Source: an uncultured Eubacteriales bacterium (GTDB lineage: Bacteria; Bacillota; Clostridia; Oscillospirales; Acutalibacteraceae). From it: 11,170 nt of DNA. The stretch's first letter is position 1, and every line of letters begins with the position of its first letter. Below are positions 1-5,445 of this stretch, piece after piece. The notes below the pieces were generated by a model. It saw only the letters and a program-made list of their open reading frames with translations, ran no database searches and was not told the origin of the DNA. The translations under genes were made by a program, and so were the position numbers. The DNA lies in assembly GCA_900317795.1 (NCBI GenBank), contig ONIF01000038.1:1-11170 (forward strand), given 5' to 3'.

Positions 1-413
1 GTGCTGTATTGTCCCGCATATCCGACAGAACCCGGATTTAAAAGTATCATATTGCTTTCAAGTACGGTAAGCTGTTGATGGGTGTGACCGAAAGTGACTA
101 TATCGGCATTTTCATGCTGTCCCAGATACGCAATCTGCATAAAACTTTCTTTTACTCTCTGCACATGACCGTGAGTGATAACAAACTTTTTTCCTGCAAT
201 CGTGACGGCTATTACAGTAGGAAATTCACAGCACCAATCGCAGTTTCCCTTGACGCAATAAAAAGTCTTATCCCGGTAATGCCTGCGTACATCATTTATA
301 TCATTGTGACCGTCACCGCAAAATATAACCGCTTTTGCGTCATGGTGCTTTCTCAAAGCCTTTTCCATGTCGAAATGGTTGCCGTGAGAATCCGAAAAAA
401 CAATAATTTTCAT
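1..413 (-). CDS. YfcE/MJ0936-type metallophosphoesterase, 3' end cut by window
   Basis: Predicted binuclear-metal phosphodiesterase of the small calcineurin-like family (MJ0936, YfcE, B. subtilis YsnB); the family hydrolyses phosphodiesters in vitro, the natural substrate is usually unknown. 137 codons are visible. The family metal ligands appear in order: DSH (D8, H10), GD (33-34), GNCD (56-59), THGH (80-83) and GHTH (109-112), followed by NPGS (126-129), which normally lies near the C-terminus, so only some 20-40 residues should be missing. The start is the ATG at 411-413, preceded by an AGGGGG ribosome site (complement 422-428) and followed directly by the canonical MKIIVFSDSHG beta strand. 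It is divergent from the small-protein genes at 515. In many Firmicutes this gene follows rph and the ITPase gene; that side lies outside the window. Confidence 0.9.
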   Translation of the reverse strand, partial: MKIIVFSDSHGNHFDMEKALRKHHDAKAVIFCGDGHNDINDVRRHYRDKTFYCVKGNCDWCCEFPTVIAVTIAGKKFVITHGHVQRVKESFMQIAYLGQHENADIVTFGHTHQQLTVLESNMILLNPGSVGYAGQYS

Positions 414-431
414 TTCAAAAACCCCCTAAAC

Positions 432-463
432 AATGCATAATTCATAATGCATAATTCATAATT
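432..463. repeat. tandem heptamer-type repeat (CATAATT/CATAATG)
   Basis: Two exact copies of the 14-bp unit AATGCATAATTCAT (432-445 and 446-459) followed by AATT. The 14-bp unit is itself two related heptamers (CATAATT, CATAATG), so the period is 7. It lies just upstream of the ribosome site of the phosphoesterase gene. The related heptamer ATGAATT recurs at 2824-2837. The rest of the 414-514 gap is AT-rich; I see no convincing promoter for the genes on the right. Confidence 0.75.
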
Positions 464-514
464 TCCATTGAACGATACATATATATAAAAGACGGAAAAA
501 GTGAGGTGAGAGTA

Positions 515-679
515 ATGGAAAAATTCGATAAAGATAATACGGAAAAACTTTTTAACAGCCTTTCGCCCGAACAGCAAAAACAAGTGCAAAATATACTTTC
601 CGACAAAAACAAAACAGAGGAAATATTAAAAAGTCCTCAGGCACAGGCAATTCTAAAAAAACTTATGGGAGGGAAATAA
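515..679 (+). CDS. small conserved-looking protein, 54 aa, function unknown
   Basis: The ATG is preceded by a good ribosome site (AGGTGAG, 504-510). The product is highly charged and helical, with an SPEQQKQVQNILSD segment (residues 17-30) and a KSPQAQAILKKLMGG tail (39-53). It has no signal peptide or membrane segment. The stop codon ends one base before the ATG of the next gene, whose ribosome site lies in the last codons of this one, so the two are almost certainly translationally coupled. Proteins with this 'SPQAQALLKKL-GG' ending seem familiar to me from Clostridia, but I cannot name a family. I infer a structural or accessory role with the two genes that follow. The coding call rests on ribosome site, coupling and reading-frame composition. 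Confidence 0.75.
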   Translation: MEKFDKDNTEKLFNSLSPEQQKQVQNILSDKNKTEEILKSPQAQAILKKLMGGK

Positions 680-680
680 A

Positions 681-1034
681 ATGGAGGACCTGTCCCGTAA
701 AATAAACGAACTTCTGGGCGACCCTCAAATGATGGAACAAATCAAAGGGCTTGCAGGACTTCTCGGACAATCCCACGAACAGCCTAAGCCCGAACCTCAA
801 AATAACATTTCCCCTCTCGGAAGTGCAGTAGATCCAAATATGCTTGGAACGATGATGAAAATAGCCCCTCTCTTGCAGTCGGCAGGCGGTGAAGATGACA
901 GTACAAGGCTTTTGAAAGCATTGAAACCCTTTCTGAAAGGCGACCGTGCAAACAGAATTGACGGTGCAATCAGAATGATGAGCTTTATGAAAATGCTGCC
1001 GCTGCTCAAAAATTCGGGCATAAACCTATTTTGA
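681..1034 (+). CDS. conserved-looking hypothetical protein, 117 aa
   Basis: Second gene of the small-protein set; ribosome site GGGAGGG at 668-673, overlapping the end of the preceding gene. The N-terminal helix (MEDLSRKINELLGDPQMMEQ) and residues 21-30 have an amphipathic pattern. A Pro/Gln/Asn-rich linker covers roughly residues 31-50. The C-terminal half is helical, with a basic LLKALKPFLKGDRANRIDGA stretch (about 82-101) and a Met/Leu-rich end. There is no signal peptide, enzyme motif or cysteine. Function unknown; the shape suggests a small helical scaffold. Oddity: the TGA stop (1032-1034) is shared with the first bases of the adjoining heptamer repeat, so the repeat begins exactly where coding ends. 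Confidence 0.85.
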   Translation: MEDLSRKINELLGDPQMMEQIKGLAGLLGQSHEQPKPEPQNNISPLGSAVDPNMLGTMMKIAPLLQSAGGEDDSTRLLKALKPFLKGDRANRIDGAIRMMSFMKMLPLLKNSGINLF

Positions 1035-1123
1035 GAGTGGAGTGTGGAGAGTGAAGAGTGGAGTTGTTTGAGAAAAGTCCGAGTTCACAACTGCTCCACT
1101 CTCAACTCTCCACTCTCAACTCT
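1033..1123. repeat. GAGTGGA-type heptamer element with complementary arms
   Basis: The left arm is five consecutive heptamers of the type GAGAGTG/GAGTGTG/AAGAGTG (1033-1067). The right arm (about 1089-1123) is their reverse complement in kind (CTCCACT, CTCAACT). Between them lies a short spacer, so the whole can fold into a long imperfect hairpin. The element spans 91 bp, 13 heptamers. Positions 1081-1117 match 1521-1557 of the next element with a single mismatch, so the two are copies of one family. It starts within the stop codon of the 117-aa gene and ends just before the ribosome site of the next gene. Confidence 0.85.
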
Positions 1124-1143
1124 AATAAAAGGGCGGTGATGAT

Positions 1144-1452
1144 ATGACAGAAAGTGAAATGCGTAAAATGCAGGAGGAGGCAGTGAAACGTGCAGAGGAA
1201 ATGCAGAACCGTGCAAAAGCACATATAAACCGTCAGCCCGAACAGCCTCCTCCCCCTATGCCGCAAAAAGAAAATCTTACAGAGAATATGCCAAAAATGC
1301 CGCCCGAAAAGCCTAAGGAGGAAACAGGCGGCATATTTGAAACGCTTATGAAAGACAAGGAAAGAACTCTTATTCTTTCACTTATACTTCTTTTAATGGA
1401 CGAACAGACCGACAACAGCCTTATATTAGCCTTACTCTATCTGCTGATATAA
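1144..1452 (+). CDS. hypothetical protein with Leu-rich C-terminal hydrophobic hairpin, 102 aa
   Basis: The ATG follows a GGGCGGTGA ribosome site (1131-1139). Three segments are visible: a charged N-terminal helix (about residues 1-32, Met/Glu/Lys/Arg), a proline-rich linker (about 33-62, with PPPP and PPEKP), and a C-terminal pair of very hydrophobic stretches, TLILSLILLLM and NSLILALLYLLI, separated by a DEQTD turn (about 72-102). Each stretch is only 11-13 residues, short for a transmembrane helix, so this may be a re-entrant hairpin or an oligomerisation leucine patch. Such 'LILALLYLLI' endings occur in small clostridial proteins; I cannot assign a function. It is probably co-transcribed with the two genes upstream and converges on proA. 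Confidence 0.8.
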   Translation: MTESEMRKMQEEAVKRAEEMQNRAKAHINRQPEQPPPPMPQKENLTENMPKMPPEKPKEETGGIFETLMKDKERTLILSLILLLMDEQTDNSLILALLYLLI

Positions 1453-1456
1453 ATAT

Positions 1457-1565
1457 AGTGTGGAGTGTTGGGAGTGGAGAGTGGAGTTATCACAATTTTC
1501 GGTGTTTTGGAGAGAAGTTTGAGTTCACAACTGCCCCACTCTCAACTCTCCACTCTCCACACTCA
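1457..1565. repeat. GAGTGGA-type heptamer element between convergent genes
   Basis: The left arm has five heptamers (AGTGTGG, AGTGTTG, GGAGTGG, AGAGTGG, AGTTATC; 1457-1491). The right arm is complementary (about 1529-1565) and the loop contains TTTTCGGTGTTTTGG. It begins five bases after the stop of the 102-aa gene. On the other strand its right edge supplies the TGA stop of proA (complement 1563-1565). It has the same orientation as the element at 1033-1123, sharing 36 of 37 positions across 1521-1557. A long hairpin between convergent genes could slow or end transcription from both sides, but there is no T-tract, so I do not call it a terminator. Confidence 0.85.
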
Positions 1566-2810
1566 ATTTCTTACTTGTCCGTCGCCCTCAATGATGAACT
1601 TCATGGAGGTGAGTTCATTCAATCCCATAGGTCCTCTTGCATGGAGTTTTTGAGTGGAAATGCCAATTTCTGCACCAAGTCCGAACATTCCCCCGTCAGT
1701 AAAGCGTGTCGATACATTGACGTAAACAGCCGCTGAGTCAACCGTTGCAGTGAATATCTTTGCATTCTTGTAGTCTTTTGTTACAATGCATTCACTGTGA
1801 CCTGTGGAGTATTTGGCAATATGTTCCGTTGCTTCCGAAAGTGAAGATACAACTTTTACAGCTAATATATAATCGCCATATTCCGTGTCCCAGTCAAGCT
1901 CCGTTGCAGGCACAACGCTTTCACCGAGAATTGCCCTTGTCTTTTCGCACCCACGCAGCTCAACATTTTTTTCATCAAGCCTTGCCTTTATCACGGGCAG
2001 GGCTTTTTCAGCGATATTTTCATGTACAAGTATCGTTTCAATCGCATTGCATACAGACGGTCTGGAAGTCTTTGCATTATAGATAATATCAGCCGCCATA
2101 TTGATGTCTGCACTTTCATCTACATATACATGACAGTTTCCCGCACCTGTTTCAATGACAGGCACTTTTGCATTTTTTACAACAGCCTGTATCAATCCCT
2201 TTCCGCCACGGGGAATGAGTACATCAAGATAATCTGTCAATTCCATGAGTTCAATAGAGGACTGTCTTGAAGTATCCTCGATAAGCTGCACGGAATTTCT
2301 GTCAAGACCTGCACTTTCAATAGCGTCTTGCATGATGTATGTAATGCACTTATTGGAGTTGATAGCCTCCTTACCGCCACGAAGTATGACAGCATTACCG
2401 CTCTTTAAGCAGAGTACAGCGGCATCAGCCGTTACATTCGGTCTTGCTTCAAAAATAATTCCGATTACGCCCAGAGGTACACGCACTTTTGTAATTTCCA
2501 TTCCGTTAGGTCTTGTGCTGCCCGAAATAACAGTTCCTATCGGGTCGGGCAAGGCTGCCACTTCCAATACACCGTCAGCAATGCCGTCAATTCTTTTTTC
2601 ATCAAGTTTAAGCCTGTCAAGGAGTGAGGCGGAAAGACCGTTTTTTACACCGTTATCAAGGTCAATTTTGTTTGCAGAGATGATTTTTTCCGCATTTTCT
2701 CTGAGAGCCTTTGCAATCGCTTTAAGAGCGTCATTTTTCTTTTCGCCTGCGGTGAGCAAGGTTCTTGAAGCAATTTTCGCTTTTTTTCCCATTTCCTGAA
2801 TTGTTGTCAT
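1563..2810 (-). CDS. proA: glutamate-5-semialdehyde dehydrogenase (gamma-glutamyl phosphate reductase)
   Basis: Second enzyme of proline synthesis: NADPH-dependent reduction of gamma-glutamyl phosphate to glutamate-5-semialdehyde in the cytosol. At 415 aa it has the usual length. Family landmarks in order: EARPNVT (121-127), LKSGNAVILRGGKEA (135-149), LIPRGGKGL (198-206), ETGAGNCHVYVD (220-231), and the catalytic cysteine C254 in PSVCNAIET. The C-terminus ARGPMGLNELTSMKF...GDGQVR is the usual ProA ending. The start is the ATG at 2808-2810 with GGAGG at complement 2818-2822. proB, the kinase that usually precedes it, is not adjacent; instead a four-helix-bundle gene and rtcB lie upstream on the same strand. 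The stop codon merges into a heptamer repeat, yet the protein end appears intact. Confidence 0.97.
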   Translation of the reverse strand: MTTIQEMGKKAKIASRTLLTAGEKKNDALKAIAKALRENAEKIISANKIDLDNGVKNGLSASLLDRLKLDEKRIDGIADGVLEVAALPDPIGTVISGSTRPNGMEITKVRVPLGVIGIIFEARPNVTADAAVLCLKSGNAVILRGGKEAINSNKCITYIMQDAIESAGLDRNSVQLIEDTSRQSSIELMELTDYLDVLIPRGGKGLIQAVVKNAKVPVIETGAGNCHVYVDESADINMAADIIYNAKTSRPSVCNAIETILVHENIAEKALPVIKARLDEKNVELRGCEKTRAILGESVVPATELDWDTEYGDYILAVKVVSSLSEATEHIAKYSTGHSECIVTKDYKNAKIFTATVDSAAVYVNVSTRFTDGGMFGLGAEIGISTQKLHARGPMGLNELTSMKFIIEGDGQVRN

Positions 2811-2823
2811 TTGTATTCCTCCA

Positions 2824-2858
2824 ATGAATTATGAATTAGGAATGAGGAGTGAGGAATG
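2824..2858. repeat. five perfect heptamers, proA-side arm of the four-helix-bundle cassette
   Basis: Read on the + strand, 2824-2858 divides exactly into ATGAATT twice, then AGGAATG, AGGAGTG and AGGAATG. Positions 2838-2858 match the reverse complement of 3302-3322 in 19 of 21 places, so the two arms are inverted around the four-helix-bundle gene. The arm sits between the stop of that gene (2862-2864) and the proA ribosome site (2818-2822). Confidence 0.85.
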
Positions 2859-2861
2859 TTT

Positions 2862-3221
2862 TCAATTTTCAAGAGATTGCTGTGAACTTTTAGTGATAGA
2901 TGATAATAATTTTTTTAGTTCAACGCAATCATCTGCTAATGAATTGAACTCTCGTTCAGATATATATTCGCTGCCTTTGAGCAATTCAAGCCAATAAAGA
3001 GTTTCAGAGGTTTCTTTCAAAGATATGTACATTTTTGAAAGGAAATCTTTTTTGCTTATGCCATATTCGGCTTCCGCAATATTTGCACCTATACTTGTTC
3101 CTGAACGCAGTATTTGCTTTGATAAAACAAACTCTTTCTTTTCGTTGCAGAGATATTTATAAAGCTTGATAATTCGCAGAGCAAACTTTTTGCTCTTTTC
3201 AAAGACAACATTTTCTTTCAT
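2862..3221 (-). CDS. four-helix-bundle protein (23S rRNA intervening-sequence family, TIGR02436 type)
   Basis: 119 aa, the normal size for the family. The hallmark RSGTSIGANIAEA lies at residues 39-51, followed by KKDF (57-60), an LKET turn (68-71) and ETLYWLELL (73-81); the rest is amphipathic helix and no membrane segment is visible. Family members are encoded in 23S rRNA intervening sequences and elsewhere in genomes, and are related to the Avd accessory protein of diversity-generating retroelements; some bind nucleic acid, but a biochemical role for most is not established. The start at 3219-3221 (MKENVVFEKSKKFA) is chosen because GAGG at complement 3230-3233 is correctly spaced and family proteins begin near this FEKSKKFA motif. 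An upstream in-frame ATG (3270-3272) would lie within a few bases of the predicted transcript start region and adds 17 non-family residues. It has its own promoter and is flanked by inverted heptamer arms. Confidence 0.93.
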   Translation of the reverse strand: MKENVVFEKSKKFALRIIKLYKYLCNEKKEFVLSKQILRSGTSIGANIAEAEYGISKKDFLSKMYISLKETSETLYWLELLKGSEYISEREFNSLADDCVELKKLLSSITKSSQQSLEN

Positions 3222-3257
3222 TTCCCATACCTCTTTTATATCATTATCCTGTAAAAG

Positions 3258-3286
3258 ATAATAACACATCAATCATTTTTGGTCAA
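3258..3286 (-). promoter_or_regulatory. promoter of the four-helix-bundle gene
   Basis: On the minus strand: TTGACC (3281-3286), a 17-bp spacer, TATTAT (3258-3263). It lies inside the inverted arms, so the gene carries its own promoter within the cassette. A short inverted pair (TTATTATC / GATAATGA) spans the -10 and the early transcript. Confidence 0.65.
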
Positions 3287-3293
3287 GCATAAA

Positions 3294-3328
3294 TCATTTC
3301 TCATTCCTCACTCCACGTTCCTCATTTT
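3294..3328. repeat. heptamer arm on the rtcB side of the cassette
   Basis: Read on the minus strand, five heptamers: AAATGAG, GAACGTG, GAGTGAG, GAATGAG, AAATGAT. It starts immediately after the rtcB stop (complement 3330-3332) and is inverted relative to the arm at 2824-2858. Confidence 0.8.
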
Positions 3329-3329
3329 T

Positions 3330-4535
3330 TCAATCACCGTCAGCTTTAAAATTATAGACGGGTTTAATGATTTGCGTAATTTCGGCAGTATCGGAAATAT
3401 TGTCAACAATATCATTCATGGACTTGTAAGCCATAGGACATTCATCAAGCGTTGCACGGCTCACGGAAGTAGTATAAATGCCGTTCATCTGCTTTTTGAA
3501 CTCCGACACGGTGAAATTCTGTTTAGCGTCTGAACGTGACATCAAGCGACCTGCACCATGCGGTGCGGAGAAATTCCAGTCGGGATTTCCCTTTCCCACG
3601 CAGATAAGAGAACCGTCACGCATATTTATCGGAATAAGAATTTTTTCGCCTTTCCGAGCCGATACAGAGCCTTTTCTCAAAATCATGTTGTCGGTGTCAA
3701 TGTAGTTGTGGATAGTGGTGAATTGTTCTGTAACGTGGAGTTTCATGCCCGAGATAATTTCGTCAATCATGGCTTTTCTGTTGAGCATGGCGAATTTCTG
3801 GACTATTTTCATGTCGTGGATATAATCTTCAAAAAGCTGATTTTCCACGTAAGCCAGATGTTTAGGCACATCTGTATGTTTCGTGTGAGTGAGTTTTGTC
3901 AGTTCCTTTTGAATTTGCTTTTCCTTGCCCTGAGATTTAAGAGTAGAAATAAGCTCATCAATTTCCTTTTGGGAGGACTGATTGAGAATTTTATACGCCT
4001 CAAGCTGATAGTATTTAGCAACCTGCAAGCCGAGATGACGTGAACCCGAATGAACGACTATATAAAAATTGCCGTTGTCATCTATATCTGCTTCAATAAA
4101 GTGGTTGCCTCCGCCAAGAGTGCCAATGCTTAAAAGTGCCTTGTCATAATTGATATGATTGAAACAGCGGAGGTCAAGCAGTTCAACCTGTTCGGCATAT
4201 TTATGGGGCTTTTGGCGAATGGCAAAGCCTGACGGAATTCTTTGATAAATCAGCTTGTCGAGTTTTTGGAGTTCGAGATAGCTTTCCTTAATTTTAATCG
4301 TTTCCATGCCACAGCCAATATCTACACCAACAAGATTTGGTACAATTTTATCTGTAATAGTCATGGTTGTGCCGATCGTACAGCCTGCCCCTGCATGAAC
4401 GTCGGGCATAATGCGGATAGTCTGATTTTGTGACATAGGCTGGTTGAGGAGTTCTATAATTTGCGTAATAGCATTCTGGTCAATGACGTTTGTAAAGACC
4501 TTTGCAGAGTTGTATTTTCCGTTTAAAATAATCAT
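3330..4535 (-). CDS. rtcB: RtcB-type RNA-splicing ligase
   Basis: GTP- and Mn2+-dependent ligase joining RNA 2',3'-cyclic phosphate (or 3'-phosphate) ends to 5'-OH ends; in bacteria linked to RNA repair. 401 aa from the ATG at 4533-4535, which follows an AAAGG ribosome site (complement 4546-4550). Conserved sites in order: MPDVHAGAGCTIGTT (43-57), VGVDIGCGM with metal ligands D72 and C75, TLGGGNHF (139-146), VVHSGSRHLG with H162 and H167, H276 in TIHN, and APHGAGR with H326, the guanylylated histidine. All catalytic positions I can check are present. A longer in-frame start at 4622 is rejected: it would translate through a terminator hairpin and add 29 unrelated residues. No rtcA, rtcR, archease or prfH is visible. 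Its promoter and a long structured leader are at 4582-4833. Confidence 0.96.
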   Translation of the reverse strand: MIILNGKYNSAKVFTNVIDQNAITQIIELLNQPMSQNQTIRIMPDVHAGAGCTIGTTMTITDKIVPNLVGVDIGCGMETIKIKESYLELQKLDKLIYQRIPSGFAIRQKPHKYAEQVELLDLRCFNHINYDKALLSIGTLGGGNHFIEADIDDNGNFYIVVHSGSRHLGLQVAKYYQLEAYKILNQSSQKEIDELISTLKSQGKEKQIQKELTKLTHTKHTDVPKHLAYVENQLFEDYIHDMKIVQKFAMLNRKAMIDEIISGMKLHVTEQFTTIHNYIDTDNMILRKGSVSARKGEKILIPINMRDGSLICVGKGNPDWNFSAPHGAGRLMSRSDAKQNFTVSEFKKQMNGIYTTSVSRATLDECPMAYKSMNDIVDNISDTAEITQIIKPVYNFKADGD

Positions 4536-4581
4536 AGTGCATAATCCTTTCTGAAAATATAGTAGCCTGTAAAAATGCAAC

Positions 4582-4612
4582 AAAAAAACGTTCCCGCACA
4601 AAACAGGAACGT
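4582..4612 (-). terminator. intrinsic terminator in the rtcB leader
   Basis: On the minus strand, a 9-bp stem ACGTTCCTG / CGGGAACGT (one G-U pair; 4604-4612 with 4588-4596), a 7-nt loop and a T7 tract. It lies about 185 nt downstream of the leader promoter and 47 bp before the rtcB start, so it either limits rtcB expression (attenuation) or ends a separate small transcript. Confidence 0.85.
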
Positions 4613-4688
4613 GAAATCGCATTGTAAACGGTATTATTGACGGAAATCTTTATTCCGATTACACGGCATGGGAATAAAGTCTAACCTA

Positions 4689-4772
4689 TCAACGCTTTCC
4701 GTACAGGCAAATTTTATGTTTCTGCTTGCAAGATATATGGAGTTTTGTGGATATGTTTATATATTTCGGCAT
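4689..4772 (-). CDS. possible leader peptide, 27 aa
   Basis: ATG at complement 4770-4772 with a strong ribosome site GAGGGTG (complement 4779-4785) six bases upstream, about 26 nt after the expected transcript start. The peptide is basic and Lys-rich (MPKYINISTKL at the start, KQKHK in the middle, LYGKR at the end), with two cysteines and three histidines. It ends just before the inner helix of the leader and overlaps the outer one. Such an arrangement fits a translated attenuator controlling the downstream terminator. It could equally be a small independent peptide. Too short for coding statistics; the call rests on the ribosome site and the promoter. Confidence 0.45.
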   Translation of the reverse strand: MPKYINISTKLHISCKQKHKICLYGKR

Positions 4773-4804
4773 AAAATTCACCCTCTTTCTAAAATTATGC
4801 TGAT

Positions 4805-4833
4805 ATGGTAGCACGTTTCAAAACATTTGTCAA
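4805..4833 (-). promoter_or_regulatory. promoter for the rtcB leader
   Basis: On the minus strand: TTGACA (4828-4833), a 17-bp spacer, TACCAT (4805-4810). Perfect -35 and optimal spacing; the -10 has two mismatches to TATAAT. Expected start near 4798. Confidence 0.75.
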
Positions 4834-4838
4834 GAGAT

Positions 4839-4868
4839 TTGAATAAATTCATTAAAAATGACGATAAT
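4839..4868 (+). promoter_or_regulatory. possible promoter of the 166-aa gene
   Basis: TTGAAT (4839-4844), an 18-bp spacer, GATAAT (4863-4868), 27 bp before the ATG at 4895. It lies back to back with the rtcB leader promoter. The fit is moderate in an AT-rich stretch. Confidence 0.4.
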
Positions 4869-4894
4869 TCAATAAAAACAAGGGGGCGGAGTTT

Positions 4895-5395
4895 ATGCAC
4901 AATATAGTAATATGCGGAGATGTCGGGGAAAGGAGATTGACGGAAACGATTATCAATGTATGCAGTAAAAATGGCGGAGTGCTTGTATGCGACAAGGGAA
5001 AACTTTATGAAACATGTGAAAATCCGAGATTTTTTATTGTAACAGATGTTGCGGAAAGTTTTTGTCAAAGTATAGTGGTGCTTGGTGAAGATGTCGGAGA
5101 TATTGAAATAAAAAATGAATTTGCCGTTATCGTTGAGGGGGAAAATATGAGGGGCTTGGAGATTTTAAAAAATCAGGGCTGCAAAAATGTTTTGACGTGT
5201 TCCATGAACGGCAAGGCAACATTGAATATATCAAGTGTATATCCCCAAAAAATAATCAATCTGCAAAGGAATATAAAAACTCTTGACGGCAAAATGACAG
5301 AGCCGTGTGAATTCAAAATTTCATGTGGCGAAGATGAGATATATCCTGTATTGGCGGCAGGCGGAATAATGGTTCTGAGCGGTTTGAATGATTGA
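4895..5395 (+). CDS. conserved-looking hypothetical protein, 166 aa
   Basis: ATG preceded by AGGGGGCGGA (4881-4890). The N-terminus MHNIVICGDVG is a beta strand followed by a Gly-containing turn, suggesting a nucleotide-binding or Rossmann-like fold, but there is no clean GxGxxG or P-loop. A middle segment reading AVIVEGENMRGLEILKNQGCKNVLTCSM recalls the 'N-D-P-x-G-L-x-x-A-K' strand-helix-strand of Mur-ligase-like proteins, and the C-terminus VYPVLAAGG-like stretch (IYPVLAAGGIMVLSG) is similar to the end of such a domain. This is only a resemblance; an ATP site of a Mur ligase is missing, so enzymatic ligase activity is not supported. Six cysteines are notable for a cytosolic protein of this size. 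Its stop overlaps the promoter of the ABC gene. Function unknown. Confidence 0.8.
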   Translation: MHNIVICGDVGERRLTETIINVCSKNGGVLVCDKGKLYETCENPRFFIVTDVAESFCQSIVVLGEDVGDIEIKNEFAVIVEGENMRGLEILKNQGCKNVLTCSMNGKATLNISSVYPQKIINLQRNIKTLDGKMTEPCEFKISCGEDEIYPVLAAGGIMVLSGLND

Positions 5396-5420
5396 CAAAC
5401 ATGATAAAAAAATGTAAAAT
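5392..5420 (+). promoter_or_regulatory. promoter of the ABC ATPase gene
   Basis: TTGACA (5392-5397), a 17-bp spacer, TAAAAT (5415-5420). The -35 hexamer overlaps the TGA stop of the preceding gene (5393-5395). Confidence 0.8.
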
Positions 5421-5445
5421 GTAAGTATCGAAAAGGGGTGAGTTT

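Larger units (their letters stand above)
2824..3328 (-). mobile_element. candidate cassette: inverted heptamer arms around a four-helix-bundle gene and its promoter
   Basis: Between the stop of rtcB and the ribosome site of proA lies a ~505-bp unit built as arm, promoter, four-helix-bundle ORF, inverted arm. In read-through RNA the arms could pair, leaving the ORF in the loop. This is the layout known for intervening sequences in bacterial 23S rRNA, which often encode proteins of this same family. I see no transposase, no target-site duplication and no classical terminal sequence. That it moves is inference from the arms, from related empty repeats nearby, and from its position splitting two unrelated housekeeping genes. 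Confidence 0.45.
4582..4798 (-). ncRNA. structured leader RNA upstream of rtcB, possible attenuator or novel cis-regulatory RNA
   Basis: Predicted transcript from the promoter at 4805-4833 to the terminator. It contains a 27-codon ORF, then a two-helix fold: an outer helix ACGGAAA (4696-4702) with TTTCCGT (4640-4646), and an inner 9-bp helix CTTTATTCC (4671-4679) with GGAATAAAG (4648-4656). On the 3' side the helices are separated by one base, on the 5' side by 16 nt, leaving a large asymmetric internal loop and a 14-nt hairpin loop. It does not match the riboswitch consensus motifs I know (ZTP, preQ1, fluoride, THF, c-di-GMP, T-box). The 5' strand of the outer helix lies in the last codons of the small ORF, so translation could affect folding. 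Confidence 0.5.

Noticed and set aside
432..463. Iterons of a replication origin
   Set aside because: Only two 14-bp copies, no initiator gene or DnaA boxes, and the same heptamer class occurs at other gene borders.
464..514. Promoter (sigma-A or sporulation sigma) before the 54-aa gene
   Set aside because: TATAAA at 484-489 and a GATACATA string are present, but no -35 element with acceptable sequence and spacing; too AT-rich to call.
1457..1565. Bidirectional terminator between the 102-aa gene and proA
   Set aside because: A long hairpin is possible but there is no T-tract on either strand; kept as a repeat only.
1458..1736. Plus-strand reading frame across the repeat and the end of proA
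   Set aside because: It consists of translated repeat followed by antisense proA; no ribosome site and no family resemblance.
3222..3272. Longer start of the four-helix-bundle gene at 3272
   Set aside because: It would overlap the -10 region, has no ribosome site, and the added residues do not belong to the family.
2824..3328. Diversity-generating retroelement (the four-helix-bundle protein is related to Avd)
   Set aside because: No reverse transcriptase and no template/variable repeat pair are present in the window.
4536..4622. Longer rtcB start at 4622 adding 29 residues
   Set aside because: The extension runs through the terminator hairpin, has no ribosome site of its own, and is unlike RtcB N-termini; the start at 4535 has a good ribosome site.
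4640..4702. Known riboswitch or T-box
   Set aside because: No T-box sequence or Specifier structure and no match to the riboswitch core motifs I know; reported instead as an unknown structured leader.
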